A stretch of 64,000 nt of DNA from positions 1,550,001 through 1,614,000 of the forward strand of contig CAWDSH010000001.1 in NCBI GenBank assembly GCA_963804865.1, written 5' to 3'. The DNA is from CAVVEQ01 sp963804865 (GTDB lineage Bacteria; Chloroflexota; Anaerolineae; Anaerolineales; Anaerolineaceae). Numbering within the stretch: position 1 is the first letter of the stretch; the number at the start of each line of letters is the position of its first letter. This document shows positions 18,105 through 26,205 of the stretch, one piece after another. Both the position numbers and the translations under genes were made by a program. Below the pieces are notes generated by a model. It did not search any database. It had not been told where the DNA came from and saw nothing but the letters and a program-made list of their open reading frames with translations.

Positions 18105-19046
18105 ATGCAAAACAGATCATTTCATTTTTTTCTTCTTTCGCTGCTGATTTTGAGTGCCTGCAGCTCAATACAGCCATCCGGCGCGCACGAAACTCAAATC
18201 TCCCTGGTTGATGGTTTGGGACGTGAGGTAAACCTGGCATCTCCCGCGCAACACATCGTTTCCCTCGCACCATCCAACACTGAAATTCTTTATGCAATCG
18301 GTGCTGGAAACCAGGTTGTGGCGCGTGACGATTTCAGCAATTATCCTGAAGCAGCATTATCCCTCCCGGCGGTTGGAGGCTTCATGGGTGATTACGATTA
18401 TGAGGCCATTCTTGCGATGAAACCTGATCTTGTCCTCGCTTCGACCCTCAACACCAGCGGGCAGGTCCAATCCCTTGAGGATCTGGGTATCACCGTGTAC
18501 CTTCTTTCCAATCCGGTGGATCTCGAAGGGCTGTATGAAAATTTATTGATCGTTGGCCAATTGACAGGACATGAAGCAAACGCGGCTTCGCTGAATGAAT
18601 CCTTAAAGATACGTGTTAATAAAGTCGCTGAAAAACTGGCAACCATATCACAAGAACCTCTCGTATATTACGAACTGGATGGCAGCGAACCCGCCAAACC
18701 CTGGACTCCCGGTCCTAATACTTTCCTGACCAAATTGATCGATATGGCTGGAGGAAAGTCGGTAGGTGAAGTTCTGGAAAGTGATTACGCCCAGATCAGC
18801 CTCGAAGAACTCCTGATCCAGGATCCCGACATGATCATTTTAGGAGATTCAAATTATGGAATGACTGCTGGTCAGGTGGCTGAACGGGCGGGTTGGAGTG
18901 GCTTGACTGCCGTCCAATCGCAAGCCATTTATCCATTCAATGATGACCTGGTCAGCCGACCTGGGCCACGCCTTGTTGACGGATTGGAAGCACTTGCTCA
19001 ATTGACTCCACCCGGAGCTTTTCAAATAAAGTCCAATGAAACATAA
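18105..19046 (+). CDS. btuF: cobalamin ABC transporter substrate-binding lipoprotein
   Basis: A 313-residue lipoprotein: signal peptide with lipobox LSAC (Cys19), then a helical-backbone-type periplasmic binding domain of the BtuF/FepB class (VSLAPSNTEILYAIGAG, MKPDLVLAS, EDLGITVYLL). It would capture corrinoids at the membrane surface. The ATG at 18105 follows GAGAGG. The cobalamin riboswitch upstream fixes the substrate class. Its end overlaps btuC by 11 bases. A lipid anchor rather than a free periplasmic protein fits a monoderm cell. Confidence 0.93.
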   Translation: MQNRSFHFFLLSLLILSACSSIQPSGAHETQISLVDGLGREVNLASPAQHIVSLAPSNTEILYAIGAGNQVVARDDFSNYPEAALSLPAVGGFMGDYDYEAILAMKPDLVLASTLNTSGQVQSLEDLGITVYLLSNPVDLEGLYENLLIVGQLTGHEANAASLNESLKIRVNKVAEKLATISQEPLVYYELDGSEPAKPWTPGPNTFLTKLIDMAGGKSVGEVLESDYAQISLEELLIQDPDMIILGDSNYGMTAGQVAERAGWSGLTAVQSQAIYPFNDDLVSRPGPRLVDGLEALAQLTPPGAFQIKSNET

Positions 19047-20052
19047 CCTGCGACCGTTTCTGATCAGCGCGATCGTATTGGCTGGTGCATTTCTACTCAG
19101 CGTAGCAGTCGGAAGCGTCTTTATTCCCCCGGCTGAGATCTTCAAGTTGTTTTTCGGTCAACCTTCCACCGATCTCCAGCTTTCCACCTACCGGGTGATC
19201 GTATTTGATCTACGTTTGCCGCGGACGATCTTACTTCTCCTGGTGGGTGCTGCTCTTTCGGGAAGCGGTGCAGCATTCCAGGGGTTGTTTCGCAATCCGC
19301 TGGCAGATCCTTACCTGATCGGCGTGGCTTCCGGTGCAGGCTTGGGTGCCGTGATCGCCATGTCAGTGAAAATCCCGGATAATACGCTGGGATTGATGGG
19401 CATTCCACTGGCGGCTCTCATAGGAGCCACGCTCACCGTATTGCTAGTTTACGAACTCGCCAGGGTGGGACGCACCCTGCCAATAACGAACCTGATCCTG
19501 GCGGGTGTGGCTGCCAGTTCGTTTGCCACCGCGGCAACATCTTTTGTCATGATCAATACCACCGGCGAGATCCGCCGTGCCCTGATCTGGATGCTGGGTG
19601 GCTCCACGCTCACCGGCTGGCAGCCCGTCCTCGCTTCGCTTCCCTATGTCCTGATCGGTCTGGGTATCCTGCTTCTGATGGGACATCCCTTGAATGTGCT
19701 GCAATTCGGGGATGAACAGGCTCAACAATTGGGTTTGAATGTGGTCAGGACACGCGAGATCATCATCCTGGCAGCTTCCATAGCCACTGCGGCAGCGGTG
19801 GCCTTCGCGGGGGTGATTGGTTTTGTTGGCTTGATCGTTCCCCATCTCGTGCGCCTGTTATGGAGCGGGGATTATCGCCGGCTCCTGCCTCTATCAATGC
19901 TGGGTGGGGCATCATTGCTCCTGTTTTCCGACGTACTGGCACGGGTGGTGATGGCACCCCAGGAATTGCCGGTGGGAATCATCACCGCGCTGGCGGGTGC
20001 ACCATTCTTTTTCTGGGTTTTACGCCGCGCCAAGCAGCAGAATTATTGGTGA
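19036..20052 (+). CDS. btuC: cobalamin ABC transporter permease (FecCD family)
   Basis: A 338-residue membrane protein with about ten helices. Family motifs are present: LRLPRTILLLLVGAALSGSGAAFQGLFRNPLADPYLIGV near residue 60-100, and FAGVIGFVGLIVPHLVRLL, the coupling region that meets the ATPase. It forms the channel of the corrinoid importer. It overlaps btuF and is followed directly by btuD. Confidence 0.94.
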   Translation: MKHNLRPFLISAIVLAGAFLLSVAVGSVFIPPAEIFKLFFGQPSTDLQLSTYRVIVFDLRLPRTILLLLVGAALSGSGAAFQGLFRNPLADPYLIGVASGAGLGAVIAMSVKIPDNTLGLMGIPLAALIGATLTVLLVYELARVGRTLPITNLILAGVAASSFATAATSFVMINTTGEIRRALIWMLGGSTLTGWQPVLASLPYVLIGLGILLLMGHPLNVLQFGDEQAQQLGLNVVRTREIIILAASIATAAAVAFAGVIGFVGLIVPHLVRLLWSGDYRRLLPLSMLGGASLLLFSDVLARVVMAPQELPVGIITALAGAPFFFWVLRRAKQQNYW

Positions 20053-20054
20053 AA

Positions 20055-20831
20055 ATGCTTCAGATAACTGATCTCACTGTCTTCTATGATCAACGACTCG
20101 CATTGAATGATATCAGCTTGAGCCTGGATGAAGGTCAAATCCTGGTTGTAATTGGACCCAACGGTGCAGGGAAAACCACCCTGATTCGCGCCTTGAGTGG
20201 GGTAGTGCCGGTGAAAAGCGGAAAAATCACCTTGGGTAATACAGATATCACTTCGCTTTCCCCAAATCTCAGAGCTCGCCAGCTGGCAGTGGTACCCCAG
20301 GCACGCAGCCTTCCGCCTGCTTTTACAGCCTGGGAGACGGTAGTGCTGGGACGTACCCCATATCTCAACTTCCTGGGTCAGGTTTCAACCAAGGATGAAG
20401 AAATCGTGCGCAGCGCCATGAAGGTGACAGATACGCTCGAGTTAGCCGAACGCAGAGTCGGCGAGCTATCAGGAGGAGAGCAACAGCGATTGATGCTTGC
20501 ACGTGCACTTGCTCAACAAGCCCCCATTTTACTGTTGGATGAGCCGGTCACTCATCTTGACCTTCATTACCAACTTGGTTTGCTGGATCAAATAAAGGAT
20601 CTTGTCAGTAAAGAAAAGTTCAGTGTGATTGCCGTACTGCATGACCTGAACATGGCCGCCCGATATGCCAATCAGGTGATGTTGCTGGTGAAGGGCGGGA
20701 TCCAGGCTATTGGAAACCCCGAGGAAGTGCTCACACCAGCAATATTAAGCGAGGCCTTCGACCTGCCCCTGGAGGTGCTTCAAGCCGGGAAGAGTGGAAA
20801 ACCTTTTATCACTCCAGCCATTTTCATGTAG
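20055..20831 (+). CDS. btuD: cobalamin ABC transporter ATP-binding protein
   Basis: A 258-residue ATPase. Walker A GPNGAGKTT (about 34-42), signature LSGGEQQRLMLARAL, Walker B ILLLDEPVTHLD and the switch His in VLHDLNMAARYA are all intact. It powers the btuFC importer. The ATG at 20055 is favoured; a GTG at 20049 that overlaps the btuC stop is an alternative. A much longer in-frame extension upstream lies inside btuC and is not credible. Confidence 0.93.
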   Translation: MLQITDLTVFYDQRLALNDISLSLDEGQILVVIGPNGAGKTTLIRALSGVVPVKSGKITLGNTDITSLSPNLRARQLAVVPQARSLPPAFTAWETVVLGRTPYLNFLGQVSTKDEEIVRSAMKVTDTLELAERRVGELSGGEQQRLMLARALAQQAPILLLDEPVTHLDLHYQLGLLDQIKDLVSKEKFSVIAVLHDLNMAARYANQVMLLVKGGIQAIGNPEEVLTPAILSEAFDLPLEVLQAGKSGKPFITPAIFM

Positions 20832-20874
20832 TTCTAGTTTTACATGATCCATCGTATTTATCTATAATGAAGGA

Positions 20875-21396
20875 ATGATCGCTTTCAAGCGACTCTATTT
20901 TGCCATTGAATCCTTCATTGTTACCCGTTTCATGAGGAATGGACCCGGTCCTTTACTGCGTTTTGTTTTTAGACTACCCATCTGGCAGTACAAGATGGGT
21001 TTGCAGGGACCGATTTCCGGTCAAATATTAATATTAAACACGATTGGACGAAAAAGTGGAAAGTCACGCCAGACTGCTCTCGGGTATGGTTATGACGCCG
21101 AATCCAAAACCTACTCCGTGATGACCGGTTGGGGAGGAAGTTCAGACTGGTATCAAAACGCCCTGGCAAATCCCAATGTGGAACTGTGGATTGGTCGACA
21201 GCGGATCAAAGCCATCGCGAATCCTGTTACATCGGATCAAGCTATCGAGAAAATGAAAGCACTGATCGCCATCAATCCGCATGCATCCGATATGCTGGGG
21301 AAGCTATCCAAAAAGCCTTTCGATGGTTCCGAGACATGGTATCAAGAAATGGTCCGGCTTTTTCCTTATCTATCCTTGACTCCCATTGATCACTAA
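20875..21396 (+). CDS. F420-dependent (Ddn-like) nitroreductase family oxidoreductase
   Basis: A 173-residue split-barrel flavin/deazaflavin reductase. ILILNTIGRKSGKSRQTALGYGYD and YSVMTGWGGSSDWYQNALANPNVELWIG are the conserved blocks of the deazaflavin-dependent nitroreductase (Ddn) family. Members use F420H2 or similar cofactors. TATAAT at 20863-20868, with TTTACA 18 bases further up, stands six bases before the ATG, so the transcript may be leaderless. No F420 synthesis genes are in the window. Confidence 0.85.
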   Translation: MIAFKRLYFAIESFIVTRFMRNGPGPLLRFVFRLPIWQYKMGLQGPISGQILILNTIGRKSGKSRQTALGYGYDAESKTYSVMTGWGGSSDWYQNALANPNVELWIGRQRIKAIANPVTSDQAIEKMKALIAINPHASDMLGKLSKKPFDGSETWYQEMVRLFPYLSLTPIDH

Positions 21397-21445
21397 ATAT
21401 TCTTGTTTCTGTCATGAAAACCTGAGGCGGGTATAATCGTTGCTG

Positions 21446-23044
21446 ATGAGTTCGATAACCGAAACCCCAACTCTTTCCACCAACAACCGTATCGCGCGTG
21501 CTGCCGGCACTGTGATGGTTGCTTTTATCATCAGCAATTTGATCGGGTTGGTGCGGGGCATGCTGATCTACCGCGCCTTCGGTACCAGCGCTGACCTGGA
21601 TTCTTTCAACGCTGCCAATCGTGTGACCGAAGTCCTTTATAACCTTATGGCAGGTGGGGCTTTGGGCTCTGCCTTCATCCCGGTATTTACTGGTTTTCTT
21701 ACCCGCAAGGATACGAGAAATGCCTGGCGGATGGCTTCCGGGGTCATCAATTTGCTCGTTGCCGCATTGGCGATCGTTTGCATGCTCGCAATCCTCCTGG
21801 CACCTCAAATTGTTCAAAACGTCCTCTTCATTTTGGCACCCGGTGTGAGTTTAGGACAATTGGATCTGACCACGCAATTACTGCGTATCCTGCTTCCGAC
21901 AATATTGATCTTTGGAATCAGCGGTCTGCTGATGGGAATCCTGAATAGTCACCAGCAATTCTGGATACCCGCCATTACGCCAGCGATGTATTCGCTGGGC
22001 ATGATCGCGGGCGTGACGCTCTTTCCTGCAGGCTGGGGTATCCAGCGACTGGCATGGGGAGCGCTGCTGGGGAGCTTGATGCACCTGCTCGTCCAGGTAC
22101 CGTCGATCCATAAATTGAAGTTCATTTACCACTTGAACTTCAATTGGCATTTACCTGAAGTCCGCGAAGTGATTCGCCTGTTCATTCCGCGCATCTTTGG
22201 TGTTGCCATAGTGCAGCTAAATTTCATCGTCAATACCATCATTGCGTTAAGCCATCCGGAAGGCAGCGCTTCGGCACTCACCCTGGCTTTCAGTCTGATG
22301 CTGATGCCTCAAATGGCGATCGCACAATCCATCGCCATTGCCTCGCTTCCCTCTTTTTCTGCACAAGTTGCCCAGGGAAAATTCTCGGAAATGCGTACCT
22401 CACTGGCTGCCACTCTCCGCGGGGTGCTATTGCTGTCCCTGCCGGCATCATTGGGTTTGATCATCCTTCGTCAGCCCCTGATCCGCCTACTTTATGAAAA
22501 TGGCGGGGTCTTCAACAGTCGTTCCACGGACATGGTCTCCTGGGCACTCCTTTTCTATGCCGCAGGACTGGTGGGGCATTCCGTGGTTGAGATCATCAGC
22601 CGGGCTTATTACGCGCTTCACGATACGAAAACACCCGTCATGGTGGGTATCGCAGCCATGAGTTTGAACCTTGTTTTCAGTTTCGGATTCTCTGCGCTCT
22701 TTAAACAATGGGGGTTTATGCCGCATGGCGGTTTGGCATTGGCAAATTCCCTGGCCACTTTCCTGGAAATGATCGTTTTGCTGGTGATTATGCACCGCAA
22801 GCTGGGTGGCCTTGAAGGAGGATACATCCTTGACGCGACCACAAAAGCAATTTGCGCTACCATTGTCATGGTGGCAGTCCTGATCGGATGGTCTTTCGTT
22901 GCTTCCTCCCTCCCAGATTGGATGATCTTGCTTGTCGGATTACTTCTCGGTCTGGCATCCTACGCTTTGATCATTTGGCTTTTAAAGGTGAATGAATTCC
23001 AGCGAATCCAGAAATTTGTTACCAGGAAGATCTTCAAGAAATGA
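21446..23044 (+). CDS. murJ: lipid II flippase MurJ
   Basis: A 532-residue protein with about 14 hydrophobic helices. The MurJ/MviN signature is strong: LIGLVRGMLIYRAFGTSADLDSFNAANRV, GALGSAFIPVFTGF, and LIRLLYENGGVF later. MurJ flips the peptidoglycan precursor lipid II across the membrane. TATAAT (21432-21437) lies eight bases before the ATG with CTGTCA 17 bases upstream of it, again suggesting a leaderless mRNA. There is no ribosome binding site. It stands alone, without other cell-wall genes. Confidence 0.94.
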   Translation: MSSITETPTLSTNNRIARAAGTVMVAFIISNLIGLVRGMLIYRAFGTSADLDSFNAANRVTEVLYNLMAGGALGSAFIPVFTGFLTRKDTRNAWRMASGVINLLVAALAIVCMLAILLAPQIVQNVLFILAPGVSLGQLDLTTQLLRILLPTILIFGISGLLMGILNSHQQFWIPAITPAMYSLGMIAGVTLFPAGWGIQRLAWGALLGSLMHLLVQVPSIHKLKFIYHLNFNWHLPEVREVIRLFIPRIFGVAIVQLNFIVNTIIALSHPEGSASALTLAFSLMLMPQMAIAQSIAIASLPSFSAQVAQGKFSEMRTSLAATLRGVLLLSLPASLGLIILRQPLIRLLYENGGVFNSRSTDMVSWALLFYAAGLVGHSVVEIISRAYYALHDTKTPVMVGIAAMSLNLVFSFGFSALFKQWGFMPHGGLALANSLATFLEMIVLLVIMHRKLGGLEGGYILDATTKAICATIVMVAVLIGWSFVASSLPDWMILLVGLLLGLASYALIIWLLKVNEFQRIQKFVTRKIFKK

Positions 23045-23130
23045 AATTCGAGATTCGTGGTTATTTGCAGGATTTCACTACACTTGGGAGCAAGTCATTA
23101 AATTCATTCAATAAGATTTAACAAATAATC

Positions 23131-24693
23131 ATGCCACTCAACTTCTTTACCTGGCTGCTTGCCCTTTCACCCGTCCTGGTCGTTCTTATCCTGATGCTTG
23201 GATTTAAGTGGGGAGGCAGCAGATCAGGCGCTGCCGCGTGGTTCGTCGCGCTCCTGATTGCAGTTCTATTCTTTGGGGCGAATTTCCGTTTGATTGCCTA
23301 CTCACTGGTCAAGGCAATCTTTCTCAGCATTGATGTATTGCTGATCATCTGGACAGCGTTATTACTGTTCCACATCGCCGATGAAGCTGGTGCGGTGAAA
23401 GCCATAGGCAGTGCTCTGCCCCGATTGACTCCCGACCGGATGATGCAGGGGTTGCTTCTGGGCTGGATATTTGCTTCATTTCTTCAAGGAATGGGGGGAT
23501 TCGGTGTTCCGGTCGCAGTGGCTGCTCCACTGCTGGTCGGTTTGGGTTTCGCCCCGGTGGATGCAGTGATCATGGCCTGCCTGGGACACGGTTGGGCAGT
23601 CAACTTTGGCTCTCTTGCCACTTCATTCCAAACGCTGATGGCAGTCACCGGGTTATCCGGTGAATTGATGGCACCGGAAGCGGGCATCCTGCTGGGTGCA
23701 GCCGCATTTCCTTGCGGCGCATTGGTCGCTTATATAGCCAGTGGATGGAAAGGTCTGCTGCGCGGTCTACCTGTTATCGCCGTTTTGAGCCTGGTGATGG
23801 GAGGAATGCAATACTGGCTTGTTACGCATCATCTCTGGACCCTGGGAGCCACCGGCGGTGCATTGGCAGGATTGATCGCGGGCATCCTGATTACCCGTCT
23901 TCAAAAAATCAAATCATTAGCTGCCAAAGATCAAGCCAGTATTGATAAAGCCGGTGATAAACCGGCATCTCTGCTGATTTCATTATCCGCCTACATTGTC
24001 CTCGTTATCATTGCCTTCGCGGTCAATTTGATCGAGCCGCTGAATGCATTCCTTTCGACCATCAAATTTTCCCTGCGTATCCCGGAATTGACCACCTCGC
24101 TGGGCTGGATCACCCCCGCTGAAAACACGCGCGCCATCAGCCTGTTGGATCATCCTGGCGCGATCCTGTTATACGCTTCCCTGATTGCATACTTGATCTA
24201 TTTGAGTGCAGGAAAATTGAAAGCCGGGGTGGTGAAGCGCATCGGCAGCAAGGTCGCCGGGGGCGCCGTCAATTCCAGCCTGGGAATTATCGCCATGGTG
24301 GGTATTGCCGCGGTCATGTCCGCCAGCGGGATGACAAATCTTCTTGCGCAGGGTCTCAGCGAAAGTTTTGGGAAATCTGTTTATCCGCTCATTGCACCTT
24401 TTATCGGGGCACTGGGTGCGTTTATCACGGGCAGCAATAACAACTCGAATGTACTTTTCGCACTCCTCCAGATGCGCACGGCTGATTTACTTGGCTTGAG
24501 CAAAACGCTCATCCTGGCAGCGCAGACTGCTGGCGGCTCCCTGGGCAGCGTGCTCGCGCCTGCCAAGGTGATCGTGGGTTGTAGCACGGTCGGGTTGGGC
24601 GATAACGAAAGCCTGGTGATGGGCAAGATCCTGGCATATGGCGCAATTCCCATCATGTTTGTTGCTTTGCTGACCATGCTCATGGTGCATTGA
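23131..24693 (+). CDS. L-lactate permease family transporter
   Basis: A 520-residue protein with 12 or more helices. FLQGMGGFGVPVAVAAPLLVGLGFAPVDAV and ACLGHGWAVNFGSLATSFQ are the hallmark blocks of the LctP/LldP/GlcA family, which imports lactate or glycolate with protons. No lactate dehydrogenase gene is adjacent. The stop codon overlaps the start of a small membrane protein (TGATG). Confidence 0.92.
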   Translation: MPLNFFTWLLALSPVLVVLILMLGFKWGGSRSGAAAWFVALLIAVLFFGANFRLIAYSLVKAIFLSIDVLLIIWTALLLFHIADEAGAVKAIGSALPRLTPDRMMQGLLLGWIFASFLQGMGGFGVPVAVAAPLLVGLGFAPVDAVIMACLGHGWAVNFGSLATSFQTLMAVTGLSGELMAPEAGILLGAAAFPCGALVAYIASGWKGLLRGLPVIAVLSLVMGGMQYWLVTHHLWTLGATGGALAGLIAGILITRLQKIKSLAAKDQASIDKAGDKPASLLISLSAYIVLVIIAFAVNLIEPLNAFLSTIKFSLRIPELTTSLGWITPAENTRAISLLDHPGAILLYASLIAYLIYLSAGKLKAGVVKRIGSKVAGGAVNSSLGIIAMVGIAAVMSASGMTNLLAQGLSESFGKSVYPLIAPFIGALGAFITGSNNNSNVLFALLQMRTADLLGLSKTLILAAQTAGGSLGSVLAPAKVIVGCSTVGLGDNESLVMGKILAYGAIPIMFVALLTMLMVH

Positions 24694-24866
24694 TGAAAAA
24701 TTCTATTCAAACCAGCCGTAAAAAAATTCAGGGTGCCATTTTGCTGCTCACATTGATCCTGCCTTTTATCCTCTATTGGGCATTACAAAATGATCTCGGA
24801 ATTCTGGCAGTCATTGTATTGGTTGTCATTTCAATCTGCACGGGGTTGATAATCAGGGTGGGTTAA
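24693..24866 (+). CDS. 57-residue two-helix membrane protein coupled to the lactate permease
   Basis: The ATG at 24693 shares the TGATG overlap with the permease stop. The product starts with a basic stretch (MKNSIQTSRKKIQG) and then has two hydrophobic helices, about residues 15-30 and 36-54, parted by LQNDLG. The tight overlap suggests translational coupling and a role with the transporter, but I know no named family. Confidence 0.6.
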   Translation: MKNSIQTSRKKIQGAILLLTLILPFILYWALQNDLGILAVIVLVVISICTGLIIRVG

Positions 24867-24872
24867 AAATAA

Positions 24873-24897
24873 AATGGCGCACTCATCGTGCGCCATT
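24873..24897. terminator. bidirectional hairpin between the lactate permease operon and mrp
   Basis: Inverted repeat AATGGCGCA / TGCGCCATT with a seven-base loop between two convergent genes. The flanks are AT-rich on both sides but have no long T run, so termination is likely rather than certain. Confidence 0.6.
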
Positions 24898-24926
24898 AAT
24901 TAACGGGGAAATAGTCTAATAATTAG

Positions 24927-25991
24927 TTACCCTGGTTTGGTAACCTTTTCTATTTTTAATAATGCGTCAACCATAGTATCAATTTCAGCCAGGCTGGCAT
25001 CTTCGATGCGCCCGTTATCGCTGAGTTCCGTGATCAAGGGATCAATCGGTAGGCGGGCTGTGATTTTTGCCCCACTCATGGATGCAATTTCACCTGCATG
25101 ACTGGGACCAAAAATTGCGTGTTCCTTGCCGGAATCCGGGCAGGCATAATAGCTCATATTCTCAACGACGGCAACGACCGGGATGCCAAGTTGCTCCAGC
25201 ATCGATACGGCTTTTTTAACTACCATGACAGCCAATTGTTGCGGTGTTGTCACCAGGATGACACCGTTGAGCGGTAGGCTGCGCATCACGGTGAGCGCCG
25301 CATCGGAAGTGCCAGGCGGCATGTCCACCAGAAGGTAATCCAGCTTGCCCCAAAGTACGTCTGTCCAGAATTGGGTGATGGCTCCCGAGATCATCGGGCC
25401 ACGCCAGATCACAGGTGCTGTTTCATCATCCACCAGGAGATTGGTGGAGATGACTTTGATCCCCAAGCCGGTTACAACAGGCAGGATGCCCTGCTGTGAG
25501 CTGCGCACCCCACCTGGCGGCAAGCCGAAAACCTTGGGAATACTGGGACCGGTCACGTCGGCATCCAGCACGCCCACCTTCTGGCATTTCTTCGCCAGCC
25601 CCGCTGCCAGCATGGCGGTCACCGAGGATTTTCCCACTCCGCCCTTGCCGCTCATAATGGCGATCACTTGATCGACTTTATTGAACTGATTGATCTTGGG
25701 AAGGCTGGGTTGCGCCTTGCCAAAAACTTCCTGGCGTTCAGCATCAGTCATTGCCCCCATGGTGATTGAAACTTCTTTCACCCCTTCGACCGCTTTAACC
25801 GCAACTTCCGCATCATGTTGGATCTTTTCGCGAAGCGGACAGGAAGGGACGGTTAGCGCTATGGTGAATGCCACAATTCCATTCTCATGGACTTTCAGAT
25901 CGCGGATCATGGTTAATTCAACAATATTACGCCCCAGCTCAGGATCGATCACCGTGCTCAGCGCATTCAGGACATCTTTTTCAGAAGGCAT
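24927..25991 (-). CDS. mrp: Mrp/NBP35-type iron-sulfur cluster carrier ATPase
   Basis: A 354-residue protein. An N-terminal MIP18/DUF59 domain (about 1-90, with VIDPELGRNIVEL and LTVPSCPLR) is followed by the deviant Walker A SGKGGVGKS (114-122) and VDMPPGTSDAALT. Such proteins carry and deliver [4Fe-4S] clusters. In most homologues a C-x-x-C near the C-terminus holds a cluster at the dimer interface; here the site reads ACPDSGKEH, so the second Cys is Ser. GGAG lies seven bases before the ATG. It is divergent from the large beta-helix gene. Confidence 0.92.
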   Translation of the reverse strand: MPSEKDVLNALSTVIDPELGRNIVELTMIRDLKVHENGIVAFTIALTVPSCPLREKIQHDAEVAVKAVEGVKEVSITMGAMTDAERQEVFGKAQPSLPKINQFNKVDQVIAIMSGKGGVGKSSVTAMLAAGLAKKCQKVGVLDADVTGPSIPKVFGLPPGGVRSSQQGILPVVTGLGIKVISTNLLVDDETAPVIWRGPMISGAITQFWTDVLWGKLDYLLVDMPPGTSDAALTVMRSLPLNGVILVTTPQQLAVMVVKKAVSMLEQLGIPVVAVVENMSYYACPDSGKEHAIFGPSHAGEIASMSGAKITARLPIDPLITELSDNGRIEDASLAEIDTMVDALLKIEKVTKPG

Positions 25992-26095
25992 GTTTTACTC
26001 CAAAACAGGATAATAGTCGTCCAATTTTACCATCAGCCATTGAAATTACTTTAGTATCAGAATAGGATGAACCTTATAAAATTCAAGATTGGCTA

Positions 26096-26124
26096 TTGAC
26101 ATATCAGCATTATAACTCTATTAT
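26096..26124 (+). promoter_or_regulatory. consensus promoter of the large beta-helix gene
   Basis: TTGACA (26096-26101), a spacer of exactly 17 bases and TATTAT (26119-26124). This is nearly perfect sigma-70 sequence. The start point would be near 26131, inside the inverted repeat listed next. Confidence 0.8.
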
Positions 26125-26128
26125 TGAT

Positions 26129-26153
26129 AAATAGGACAGTTATTGTCCTATTT
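26129..26153 (+). promoter_or_regulatory. 10-bp perfect inverted repeat at the transcription start
   Basis: AAATAGGACA (26129-26138) and TGTCCTATTT (26144-26153) around GTTAT. It begins four bases after the 10 element, where a repressor would block the polymerase. It could also fold into a hairpin at the 5' end of the mRNA. Confidence 0.65.
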
Positions 26154-26205
26154 AGATAATATTAATAATGATTTTTCTTCGAAATAATTCTTTGAGGAGT
26201 CTCCC

